Assembly (NCBI GenBank): GCA_964509335.1
Contig: CAZDXB010000028.1
Span: 1-34,953 of the forward strand
Length of the DNA: 34,953 nucleotides
Direction: 5' to 3'
DNA from: CAZDXB01 sp964509335
GTDB lineage: Bacteria > Bacteroidota > Ignavibacteria > Kapaibacteriales > UBA2268
Positions 7,597 through 15,709 of this stretch are shown here, piece by piece. How positions within the stretch are numbered: position 1 is the first letter of the stretch; each line of letters opens with the position of its first letter. Below the pieces are notes generated by a model. The model saw nothing but the letters and a program-made list of their open reading frames with translations. It had not been told where the DNA came from and ran no database searches. The translations under genes and the position numbers were made by a program.

Positions 7597-8919
7597 CTAC
7601 TTGCCGGACAAAGTTATATCGTCTATTCTTACCGTCGGTCCGGCTATCGCTCTTCTAAATTCTAAGTCGTTTCCAATCATCGAGATATTTTTCAGCATAT
7701 CGCCAAGGTTCGCGGAGAAAGTGATTTCTGAAACGGGGAACGCGATTTCGCCGTTTTCTATCCACAATCCGAACGCGCCTTTCGAGATGCCGCCGGTCGT
7801 GGGCATCGTTCCCTGCCCAATAGTTCCCGTCAGCAACAAGCCTCTATCGACCGACTTTATAATATCTTCCGGCGAATGTTCGCCCGCTTTCAAATAGAAA
7901 TTGTTCGGTCCCGAAGCGTTGCCGGTCGGTTTCATATCCAGCTTTCTCGCGCTGTAAACGTCGAGCAAGTAATTTTTCAAAACGCCGTTTTCAATTATGA
8001 CGTTTCGCCTTGTCGGAACGCCTTCGGAATCAAACGGCTTTGAGCCGAGCTTTTTAGGCATAGTTCCGTCGTCGATAACGGTTAATTTGTCGTTCCCGAT
8101 TTTCTCGCCTAACTCGTCGGTCAGGAATGAGCGGTTCATATAAATAGATTTGCCCGATAAACAACCGCTCAAAAATCCCAAAATAGAAGCCGTCATTTTC
8201 GGCTCGAAAATAATGGGAGCTTGCTGAGTTTTTATTTTTCTGGAGCCAATCAGTCGCGTTACGCGATGAACCGCCGTATCGGCGATATTTTCGGCTGTGT
8301 CGAAGTCGTCTAAATGACGCGAAAAATCGCTCCAATGTTCTTCCACTAAATTATCGCCTTCGCCCGCCTGGAAACCGACGCCGGCGTAACACATCGTATA
8401 ATCGTAAGAGCCGGAAAATCCTTTGGAATTTGCCAAAATGCGATTGCCGATAATAGTAGCGTAGCTCGAGCCTGACGATACTTTTATTTTATCGATCGCC
8501 AAACCGATTTTCTCTAATTTTTTGGCGAATTTGATTTTCTCTTCCGGCGAAAGCTCGGTAATTTTCGGGTCGAAAAGTTTAAGCGTTTCCGGCTCGACTT
8601 TTATATCCTCTTTTTTCGGCAAGCCGGAGAACGGATCCGAACCGGAAAGTTCCGCTCTTTTGACCGCGTTGTCGATTAATCCGCGCAATGTTTCGTCGGA
8701 AAAATCGTTCGAGGAAGCCGTCGCGACTTTCTTGTCGATTATAACTTTCAGCGACAATTCTCTATCGCCCGCTTGGTGTAAATTTTCTATCTCTTGATTC
8801 AAAACTCCCGCTTCAAATTCTTCGCGAGAATCGATTTTTACCTGAACCTCGTCGGCGCCTTTTTTAACTGCGTAATCGACGGTTTTTTCCGCTAAATTTA
8901 TATATTCTTTGTTTTTCAT
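7597..8919 (-). CDS. pmbA: PmbA/TldE, non-catalytic partner of the TldD protease
   Basis: A 440-residue U62-family protein, close in length to E. coli PmbA. The TldD/E heterodimer degrades or matures unfolded peptides; TldE lacks the zinc site. Consistent with that, the region where TldD has HExxxH reads GFLSGCLSGKSIYMNR here. Family landmarks include the IGNRILANSKGFSGSYDYT segment, DDGTMPKKLGSKPFDSEG, a central GNASGPNNFYLKAGEHS and the C-terminal ENGEIAFPVSEITFSANL. The start ATG overlaps the tldD stop by 4 bases (ATGA), so the two are coupled. No signal peptide or Tat motif is present although its partner carries one. Beyond its stop lies the repeat block. Confidence 0.93.
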   Translation of the reverse strand: MKNKEYINLAEKTVDYAVKKGADEVQVKIDSREEFEAGVLNQEIENLHQAGDRELSLKVIIDKKVATASSNDFSDETLRGLIDNAVKRAELSGSDPFSGLPKKEDIKVEPETLKLFDPKITELSPEEKIKFAKKLEKIGLAIDKIKVSSGSSYATIIGNRILANSKGFSGSYDYTMCYAGVGFQAGEGDNLVEEHWSDFSRHLDDFDTAENIADTAVHRVTRLIGSRKIKTQQAPIIFEPKMTASILGFLSGCLSGKSIYMNRSFLTDELGEKIGNDKLTVIDDGTMPKKLGSKPFDSEGVPTRRNVIIENGVLKNYLLDVYSARKLDMKPTGNASGPNNFYLKAGEHSPEDIIKSVDRGLLLTGTIGQGTMPTTGGISKGAFGLWIENGEIAFPVSEITFSANLGDMLKNISMIGNDLEFRRAIAGPTVRIDDITLSGK

Positions 8920-10430
8920 GACATTCCTCCAACGGTCATTTTATCAATTTTCATTGTCGGGGTGCCGCAAGTTACCGGAACGGCTTGTCCCGCCTTGCCG
9001 CAAGTTCCCAAGAAAAAGCCCATATCGTTTCCTATCATGCTAATATTGTTCAATATTTGCACGTTCGTTCCAATTAAAGTGGCGTTCTTCACCGGGCGCG
9101 TAAGTTTGCCGTTTTCTATCATATATCCCAAATTTATCGAGAAAGTGAACTTGCCGGTGTTGAAGACCTGCCCGCCTTGATACGATACGGCGTAAAAGCC
9201 TTTTTTAACCGATTCCAATATCTCCTCGGGATTAGTTTCGCCGCGCCCTAAAACGGTGTTGTTCATTCTCGGTATCGCGGGATATTCGTAAGATTGCCTC
9301 CTGCCGTGTCCGTTCAATTTCTTATTCATTATTTTTCCGCTCAAGTTGTCTTGCAAGAAACCGACCAACTTGCCGTTCTCGATTAACGAAACTTTCTCGG
9401 TCGGCGTTCCTTCGTCGTCCACGTTCAAACTGCCGCGCAAATAAGGAATAGTCGCGTCGTCGTAAATCGTAACGATTGGATTGGCGACCGTTTCGCCCAT
9501 TCTATCGTGCATTATCGACTGCTTCTTCCAATTAGCGTCGGCTTCGAGCGGATGCCCCACCGCCTCGTGAATCATAACGCCGGACTGTTCTTTGCTCAAG
9601 ACGACCGGTTGTTCGCCCGTAGGCGGATTCACGGCGTCCAATAATATAATAGATTCCTTAGCGGCTCTCTCGCCTATTTCTTCCGGCGACTTGAATTGCT
9701 TATTCGTCATTCCCGCTCTGCCGCCGTCGTTATATACGCCCGTTCCGCGTTTGCCGTCGCTTACGGCGGTTGCTCTCGCCATCAATCTGAACTGCGGGCG
9801 GCGGTCGGTTACTATTAATCCGTCCGAATTGACAATCGACACCGTTTGAAGGCTATCGGCAAGCCCGACCGACACTTTTTTGATTTTTTCGTCGTGTTTT
9901 TTCGCCGAATTGTAAGTTCTCTTTATGATTTTGATTTTCTCTTCCAAAGCGGCGTCCGAATAAACGTTTTTCATATCGTAAACCTGCGCTTTCGGCTTGA
10001 TTACTTTCAAATTAGCTATTTGAAATTTCCCGCCGCTTTTCGCTATTGCCGCCGCGGTTAAGGCGGCTTCCATTAGCTTTTCTTCCGTTAATTCGTTGGT
10101 GTAAGCGTATCCGGTTTGTTTGCCTTTAATTACTCGAACGCCTACGCCCAAAGAAACGCTTTGCGAAGAGCTTTTTATTATCTCCTCCTCCATATTCACG
10201 GAATTGGAAATCTCTCGCTCGAAATACAAATCGGCGAACTCTCCGCCTTTTGACAGCGCTTTATCGAGTATTTTGCGCAATTTCTCTTTCTCAAAACCAA
10301 AAATTCCTTCTTCCATAACGTCAGTCCCTTCTTTGTTGCAAGCGGTAAAAAGCGCGTTCGACCACAACGGATAAGTAACCGCCGCGGCGCCGGCTTTTAT
10401 CAAAAAATCTCTGCGGCTTATATCTTTCAT
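8916..10430 (-). CDS. tldD: TldD metalloprotease with an N-terminal Tat signal
   Basis: Catalytic subunit of the TldD/TldE zinc protease, here 504 residues, longer than typical cytoplasmic TldD because of an N-terminal leader. The zinc motif H288-E-A-V-G-H292 is intact and a cysteine near 477 (GTCGKAGQ) matches the third ligand known for TldD. The leader MKDISRRDFLIKAGAAAVTY has the twin-arginine pattern S-R-R-D-F-L-I-K, followed by an uncharged segment and LFTAC at 27-31. The last is an imperfect lipobox (Phe at -3), so lipidation is possible but unsure. This predicts export of folded enzyme across the inner membrane. First gene of a two-gene unit with pmbA, with a promoter-like TTTG-20-TAAATTTG site upstream. 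Confidence 0.92.
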   Translation of the reverse strand: MKDISRRDFLIKAGAAAVTYPLWSNALFTACNKEGTDVMEEGIFGFEKEKLRKILDKALSKGGEFADLYFEREISNSVNMEEEIIKSSSQSVSLGVGVRVIKGKQTGYAYTNELTEEKLMEAALTAAAIAKSGGKFQIANLKVIKPKAQVYDMKNVYSDAALEEKIKIIKRTYNSAKKHDEKIKKVSVGLADSLQTVSIVNSDGLIVTDRRPQFRLMARATAVSDGKRGTGVYNDGGRAGMTNKQFKSPEEIGERAAKESIILLDAVNPPTGEQPVVLSKEQSGVMIHEAVGHPLEADANWKKQSIMHDRMGETVANPIVTIYDDATIPYLRGSLNVDDEGTPTEKVSLIENGKLVGFLQDNLSGKIMNKKLNGHGRRQSYEYPAIPRMNNTVLGRGETNPEEILESVKKGFYAVSYQGGQVFNTGKFTFSINLGYMIENGKLTRPVKNATLIGTNVQILNNISMIGNDMGFFLGTCGKAGQAVPVTCGTPTMKIDKMTVGGMS

Positions 10431-10464
10431 TTTTTCGCCTTCCAGCTATTGAATTTAAAATTAA

Positions 10465-10496
10465 CAAATTTAACAATATTTCGAGTAATCGACAAA
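10465..10496 (-). promoter_or_regulatory. Bacteroidota-type promoter of tldD-pmbA
   Basis: Minus-strand TTTG (10493-10496), 20-bp spacer, then TAAATTTG (10465-10472), an exact TAnnTTTG. It lies about 35 bp upstream of the tldD ATG. The facing plus-strand gene starts at 10614, so this 183-bp space holds both promoters. Confidence 0.5.
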
Positions 10497-10613
10497 AAAG
10501 TTGCGAAACCGTTGTTCGCGCGCGAGAGTTTGAATATTCAATAATTTAAGTTAAATTGTATTTTTAGGTTAAGTTAAAATTAAATTTTGTTTATATTTAT
10601 TTACGGAGGAGAA

Positions 10614-11798
10614 ATGAAAGGAGCGGAAGATTTTTCAATCGACACAAAATGCGTGCACGCGGGAATAAAAGAAGACCCTAAAGGAGCGGTCGTTACGCCT
10701 ATATATCAAACTTCGACTTTCAAGTTTCAAAATGTTGACCACGGAGCAAGACTTTTCAAAGGAGAAGAGGAAGGCTATATATATACGCGAATGGCAAACC
10801 CAACCGTTCAAGGCTGCGAAAACGCCGTAGCCGAACTTGAAGGCGGAGCTAACGCTATCGGATGCGGGAGCGGAATGGCGGCGATTCATTTGCTCTTTGA
10901 AGCGGTTCTGGAAGCCGGAGACCACGTCGTTTGCAGCGAATCCGTTTACGGACCGACGACATCGCTTCTATCCCAAATATTCTCGAAACTCGGAATCGAG
11001 ACGACTTTCGTCGATAGCTCAAATAAAGAGGCGATTAAAAACGCCGTTAAAGAAAACACTAAATTAATATTCATTGAAACGCCCGGAAATCCGACTCTAG
11101 TGATAGCCGATTTGCAAGCCGCCGCTGAAATCGCTCATAACAACGGCGCTAAGTTGGCTGTGGACAATACTTTTATGAGTCCGGTTCTGCAGAGACCGTT
11201 CGAATTCGGAGCGGACTACCTCGTCCATAGTATGACGAAATTCTTAAACGGACACGCCGACGTAGTGGCTGGAATGCTTGTAATTAAGAACGAAGAGGAA
11301 TACCCGCTCTTCCGCAAGACTTCCAATTTCATAGGCGGCGTTATCGACCCGTTCAACTCGTTTTTAGTTCATAGAGGTATTAAAACGTTGGGCATTAGAA
11401 TGCAGAGACACTGCGAAAACGCAATGAAAGTCGCCGAATATCTCGAGAAACACCCAAAAATAGAATGGCTAAAATTCCCCGGACTAAAAAGCCATCCGGA
11501 ATATGATTTAGCCCAGAAGCAAATGAAAGGTCCCGGCGGAATGATTTCCTTTGAGCTAAAAGGCGGGGTCGAAGCCGGCAAGATTCTAATGGACAACGTT
11601 GAAGTTTGGCAACTCGCCGTCAGCTTGGGCGGGGTGGAATCGCTAATTCAGCATCCCGCGTCGATGACTCACGCCATTATGCCAAAAGAAGAACGCGAAA
11701 AAGCGCAAATAACCGACGGATTGACGAGACTTTCGGTGGGAATCGAAGACGCAGACGAGTTAATCAAAGGATTGGATGTCGGATTGGATAAAATTTAG
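10614..11798 (+). CDS. Cys/Met-metabolism PLP enzyme (cystathionine gamma-lyase/synthase family)
   Basis: A 394-residue cytoplasmic PLP enzyme of the trans-sulfuration family. The Schiff-base lysine is K209 in SMTKFLNGHAD; Y57 and R59 (YIYTRMANPT) and Y112 match the cofactor-binding residues of methionine gamma-lyase. The C-terminus has SLGGVESLIQHPASMTHA. Methionine gamma-lyase's specific cysteine (Cys116 in P. putida) corresponds to Pro114 here, and the equivalents of its Lys240-Asp241 read Ser-Asn, so a true methionine gamma-lyase is less likely than cystathionine gamma-lyase, cystathionine gamma-synthase or an O-acylhomoserine sulfhydrylase. The substrate cannot be decided. The start is the ATG at 10614, five bases after GGAGGAG; an in-frame start nine codons upstream lacks such a site. 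Single gene ending in a strong terminator. Confidence 0.88.
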   Translation: MKGAEDFSIDTKCVHAGIKEDPKGAVVTPIYQTSTFKFQNVDHGARLFKGEEEGYIYTRMANPTVQGCENAVAELEGGANAIGCGSGMAAIHLLFEAVLEAGDHVVCSESVYGPTTSLLSQIFSKLGIETTFVDSSNKEAIKNAVKENTKLIFIETPGNPTLVIADLQAAAEIAHNNGAKLAVDNTFMSPVLQRPFEFGADYLVHSMTKFLNGHADVVAGMLVIKNEEEYPLFRKTSNFIGGVIDPFNSFLVHRGIKTLGIRMQRHCENAMKVAEYLEKHPKIEWLKFPGLKSHPEYDLAQKQMKGPGGMISFELKGGVEAGKILMDNVEVWQLAVSLGGVESLIQHPASMTHAIMPKEEREKAQITDGLTRLSVGIEDADELIKGLDVGLDKI

Positions 11799-11819
11799 CG
11801 GAATGATGAAACAAAGAAT

Positions 11820-11854
11820 GCCCGACGTCTTCCGAGGCGCCGGGTATTTTTTTT
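11820..11854 (+). terminator. Intrinsic terminator after the PLP enzyme gene
   Basis: The left arm GCCCGACGTCT (11820-11830) folds back on AGGCGCCGGGT (11835-11845) with one A/C mismatch and two G-T wobbles around a TCCG loop, then A and eight T residues (11847-11854). This is the clearest Rho-independent terminator in the window, and it separates the gene from the convergent restriction enzyme gene. Confidence 0.85.
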
Positions 11855-11904
11855 CGGCGCCTAGAGCATTCGTCTTGAATCCCTAATAAAACTTCGTTAT
11901 GCAC

Positions 11905-14900
11905 TTATTCTTGGTCGGTTCTGAACTTCAAATCGTAATTTATAATAAAATCAATCTCTTCGTCTGACAATCCGTAAGCGTCTTGTATCGCTAAGTCGAT
12001 TTTGTCGATTATATGCTTAGACTTCCGGGCATAATATTGTTTATAACTATTAATATTGCTATAATTTGCCTCAATTATTTTAGAATTATTATTCAAATCT
12101 TTAATATAGTCCTGATACAAAGCCTTAAGCTCATTCTTTACTGAGTCTGTTAATTCGGGAATCGGTATCATTTCTATTTCTGAATTTTTCCAATTTGGAT
12201 AATTGCAATGAATATGATAATACCAATAAATAAGATTGCTGCTTAACAAACCGCATAGCGCGTCCCTGTCGATTTTATCAACGTGAAAACATCTTTCCGC
12301 CGATGAATTGGTTGAATAATTTGTTATAATTTTGTAATATCTACCGCCGGCAAACCTATAATAAATGGAGTTTGATTCATTTTGTCGGCTTTCATCCTTA
12401 AGAATAAAATCCGACAAATGATGTTTAGAGCTTTCAATTTTTTCTAATATTCCTAATTCTATGCTTTTTCCAACTTTTGGTATTCTTCCTTTTTTATAGA
12501 AATTTTTTGAATTGACAAATTCTAGAGAATTAATAATATCGCTAATAGGCGAGTTTTTATACCTTTTAATAATTTTTGTCGTATATATTCTTTTATTCTC
12601 TTTTTTATTAAACAAAGCGTTTAATATTGTTACGCTAATTTCAGAATTATCAAATATTTTTTTCGGTCTTTCAAAGTAAGTTGAAACCCAAATACTCTCA
12701 CATTTCTTGAAAATTATTTTATGCAAAGGATACATAGAATCGCTTGAAGTGAAAGCCATTGGAACAATAAGGGATAAAAACGAATTATTATTTACCAATT
12801 GTAAACTTCTATCAATGAATAGCGAAAAAGTGTCAAGCGAGCCTTTTGAATTTATCTCTTCCCCATTTTCATTTGTTTCTTTGGTTACTACCGATTCATA
12901 ATACTTTTTAAAATGATTTTTAAATTTCTCTTTATATTTCACGCCATACGGCGGATTTCCAATAACGACGTCAAATCCCAAAAAGTTGCCGTCTTCGCCT
13001 AAAATTTCGGGGAACTCGAATCTCCATTCAAAAGCATTATTATTTATCTTGCTCTCAATGTTTTTTTCAAATTTATTTTGTATTTCTTCAATTTTTCTCT
13101 CTAAATCTTTCTTCCTCTTTTCTAACCTTAATTTTTCCTTATAGCCGACAAACATATTGTTTTCTGTATTTAACTTATGTAACTCTTCGGCTAATCTGTT
13201 CGCTTCTTTATTTTCAGGCGTCCAGAAACCTTGGAATTTTTTCCTTATGTTCTCGATAGTTTCTTTCAATTCAAATTTGTCGTTTCTATCGGTAACGCTC
13301 TTATAAGCTTTGACGGCGAGTTTATATCGTTCGAGCGTAGGCTTGTCCTTTCGCGGTATAGCGTCGGTGAATCCGTATTTGCTTACTAAGGAGTCGCCGC
13401 ATTTAATATTAATGTCGATATTCGGCATCGTTTCCAATTTTTTATCGCTTTTATAGTAAGTATGCTTTAAAAGCTCTATCCACAGTCGCAGCCTGCATAT
13501 CTTTACCGAATTTGGATTGATATCAACGCCGAACAAACAATTTTCGATTATTTTTCTTTTTTCTGAAAAAACCGTTTTTTGAACGCGTTGGCTCTCAAAA
13601 TCAGTAATATCTCTTTTTAAAAGAGGGGAAGGATTGTATTCGAATAGCCTTCCGTCTTCGTCCGTTATGATTAGTTCGTCGTTAACGACTTCTACTTTAT
13701 AATCTTTTAGCGATTTCCCTTTTTCATCTCTCAACAAGCCAAGCTCGGCTTTAATAGCGATAATTTCATTAAGGGCGGACACAAGGAAGTGCCCCGAACC
13801 GACAGCCGGGTCGCACACTTTTAGACTATTTATTATATCGTCGGCTTGCTCTGTTGTAAATAAGCGATTATCCCCAATGTGATTATAAATATCGCTCAGC
13901 GTATTTAGTTCGGTTTTCAGTTTTTGGGGGGCGAAATCGTTAAATTTTTGGACTACTACTTTTCGTATCGCCTCGCGACACATATACATCGTTATAAAGC
14001 CGGGCGTGAAATAAGAGCCGTCTTTGTAACCGTTTATTTTTTCAAATATTAAGCCGAGCACAGAAGCTTTGATTAGAGATTTGTTTTCCTCCTGAATATC
14101 TTCCGCGTTTTCGCTTGTAAAATCGTATGAATTAAGAAAATTAAAGAGATATTTCAAGGCGTTTATACTGCCTTTTCTTTTTTTGCCGTCGGGATTTTTT
14201 AATACCGTATTCTTCGATATCGGCAATGTCTTATTGCTATTCAGATTGCTTATAAATATTGTTTCCTGTTCCAGCTCCGTCGGTTCAAATAGAGAGCTAT
14301 TTAAAAATGGAATAGACGAAAATTGCCGCTCGATTTCGGAATCTCTTTCTTCAGATTTTCTAGCTAAAACGCCAAAAAATAAATCGTTAAGGTCGTCGTA
14401 ATTTAAAATTTTCTCGGGCTTTAAAAAAGAGTATGTTTCGTCGTTTTTATGATAGGCTATTAATTGCGCTTCCAGTAGCTTTAAAAACAACACGCGGTTA
14501 ATCCAAGTAATTGTTAACTCGAGAGCTACGTTGAAAACGCGTTCGCTATGATTTTCCCCGTATCTATTTGGATTCTTCAACCTTCTTATTTTTCTCATAA
14601 TTTCCAAATGGTAAATAGTATTCTCAATCAAAGAACCGCGTTTGCGCTTGTCTTTATTCTCGCGCTGGATTAATTTTTTGCTCCCTTTCTTTGTTTCCAC
14701 TAATCCAATAATATATAGAAGCTCGGAATAAAACTGCTCGTCGAGCGTATTGCTGTCGTTAGAAAAAGGAAGCTTTAGTAAATACTCCGGCGACAGTATT
14801 TTAAAAAGCGGTATCAGTTCTTTTTCCTTTTCTCTGTCTTTACTTCCGATTAACTCCTCATATTCGCGAATATCGAAATAAACAAATTCAATTTCGTCCT

Positions 14901-15492
14901 TTACCTCTTCTATCGCGGGTTTTGCAATATTGTCGTAGAAAAACTTCGTTTTTGTCCCCGTTAAGCGTTTTGACTCAAAATCTTCGTAATTCTCTGTTAA
15001 TCGTTTATCGCTCGCAAAGACCTTTTCGAAAGTTTGAGCGTCGAACACATACCATTCATAAAAGTTTGTAATTATTAGGTTTTTCAACTCTAAATTTTTG
15101 TTTGAAATTCTCTCTCTAAGGTAATAAAGGAGCAATTCCTGCAGAGCGGTCGTATTAATATTGTCCTTTTTTACCATCTCCGCTTTGTTAGACGGTCTTT
15201 TCGCCTCAATGATAACGCCGATTGAATAATTTGAATTGCCGCCGTTATGTATGACAAGGTCTTTATTATAATGGGTATTAATGCAATAATCAGACTCGTA
15301 ATGAATACTGTTCAGAAATTTTATTATAGGAACGTTGAAATGCCTTTCTTGTTCCCTTGATTCATTGCTGATTTTTATTTCTTTTAAAAAATGAGCCAAG
15401 CTCTTTTTAAAATTATCTATTTCTTTTCTAAGCGGCTGTAACTTTAAAAAAGCTTCGTTTAAAGATTTCCTTAATATCTTATTGCCGTTCAT
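11905..15492 (-). CDS. Type IIG restriction-modification enzyme (Eco57I-like nuclease-methyltransferase)
   Basis: A single polypeptide of 1195 residues. The N-terminus carries a PD-(D/E)xK-like nuclease site, D78...E96-A-K98. The N6-adenine methyltransferase core shows motif I DPAVGSGHF (from about 561) and motif IV NPPY (from about 846). Long charged helices lie between them, and the C-terminal roughly 300 residues fit a TaqI/Eco57I-type target-recognition domain. Such enzymes cut unmethylated DNA and protect host DNA with one chain. No separate specificity subunit, methylase or other defence gene adjoins it, so a BREX or type I setting is not supported. ATG at 15492 is chosen over an in-frame TTG two codons upstream because GAGAAG precedes it. 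The 3' half of the gene is strikingly AT-rich (for example 11 G+C in the 60 bases 12481-12540), suggesting horizontal origin. Confidence 0.88.
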   Translation of the reverse strand: MNGNKILRKSLNEAFLKLQPLRKEIDNFKKSLAHFLKEIKISNESREQERHFNVPIIKFLNSIHYESDYCINTHYNKDLVIHNGGNSNYSIGVIIEAKRPSNKAEMVKKDNINTTALQELLLYYLRERISNKNLELKNLIITNFYEWYVFDAQTFEKVFASDKRLTENYEDFESKRLTGTKTKFFYDNIAKPAIEEVKDEIEFVYFDIREYEELIGSKDREKEKELIPLFKILSPEYLLKLPFSNDSNTLDEQFYSELLYIIGLVETKKGSKKLIQRENKDKRKRGSLIENTIYHLEIMRKIRRLKNPNRYGENHSERVFNVALELTITWINRVLFLKLLEAQLIAYHKNDETYSFLKPEKILNYDDLNDLFFGVLARKSEERDSEIERQFSSIPFLNSSLFEPTELEQETIFISNLNSNKTLPISKNTVLKNPDGKKRKGSINALKYLFNFLNSYDFTSENAEDIQEENKSLIKASVLGLIFEKINGYKDGSYFTPGFITMYMCREAIRKVVVQKFNDFAPQKLKTELNTLSDIYNHIGDNRLFTTEQADDIINSLKVCDPAVGSGHFLVSALNEIIAIKAELGLLRDEKGKSLKDYKVEVVNDELIITDEDGRLFEYNPSPLLKRDITDFESQRVQKTVFSEKRKIIENCLFGVDINPNSVKICRLRLWIELLKHTYYKSDKKLETMPNIDINIKCGDSLVSKYGFTDAIPRKDKPTLERYKLAVKAYKSVTDRNDKFELKETIENIRKKFQGFWTPENKEANRLAEELHKLNTENNMFVGYKEKLRLEKRKKDLERKIEEIQNKFEKNIESKINNNAFEWRFEFPEILGEDGNFLGFDVVIGNPPYGVKYKEKFKNHFKKYYESVVTKETNENGEEINSKGSLDTFSLFIDRSLQLVNNNSFLSLIVPMAFTSSDSMYPLHKIIFKKCESIWVSTYFERPKKIFDNSEISVTILNALFNKKENKRIYTTKIIKRYKNSPISDIINSLEFVNSKNFYKKGRIPKVGKSIELGILEKIESSKHHLSDFILKDESRQNESNSIYYRFAGGRYYKIITNYSTNSSAERCFHVDKIDRDALCGLLSSNLIYWYYHIHCNYPNWKNSEIEMIPIPELTDSVKNELKALYQDYIKDLNNNSKIIEANYSNINSYKQYYARKSKHIIDKIDLAIQDAYGLSDEEIDFIINYDLKFRTDQE

Positions 15493-15529
15493 TATCAACT
15501 TCTCATTATTGACCGTTAAACAAAAACTT

Positions 15530-15558
15530 ATTATAACTAAAATACGTTAATTTTCCAA
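15530..15558 (-). promoter_or_regulatory. Sigma-70-like promoter of the type IIG gene
   Basis: Minus-strand TTGGAA (15553-15558), 17-bp spacer, then a perfect TATAAT (15530-15535). The predicted transcription start is about 30 bp ahead of the ATG. It follows the general bacterial consensus and not the Bacteroidota TAnnTTTG pattern. Confidence 0.55.
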
Positions 15559-15635
15559 AGCGAATTTAATACGGCTGTAATTACAACACACCTCTCTTTT
15601 TATTTCCTGTTGCTTATAAAATAATTTTTAACTAA

Positions 15636-15664
15636 TTTATTGTGAGAAATTTGGCAAATATAAT
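15636..15664 (+). promoter_or_regulatory. Putative promoter of the purine permease gene
   Basis: TATAAT (15659-15664) with TTTATT (15636-15641) 17 bp upstream; the -35 match is poor. The permease ATG is 46 bp downstream. No purine riboswitch-like structure was recognised in the short leader. Confidence 0.35.
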
Positions 15665-15709
15665 ACAAAGAGCATCATTGAACGGTTGTTGATTTTATTA
15701 AAATTGCTT

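Noticed and set aside
10587..10613. Upstream start for the PLP enzyme
   Set aside because: Would add nine residues covering the strong GGAGGAG site; the ATG at 10614 fits the family N-terminus.
12707..12901. 64-codon plus-strand frame inside the type IIG gene
   Set aside because: Antisense shadow in AT-rich DNA with no supporting signals.
11905..15492. BREX PglX or another multi-gene defence system
   Set aside because: The protein carries its own nuclease-like motif and no brx, pgl, disarm or helicase genes adjoin it; a solitary type IIG enzyme explains it.
15640..15709. Purine riboswitch ahead of the permease gene
   Set aside because: The leader is too short and AT-rich; no three-way junction pattern was seen.
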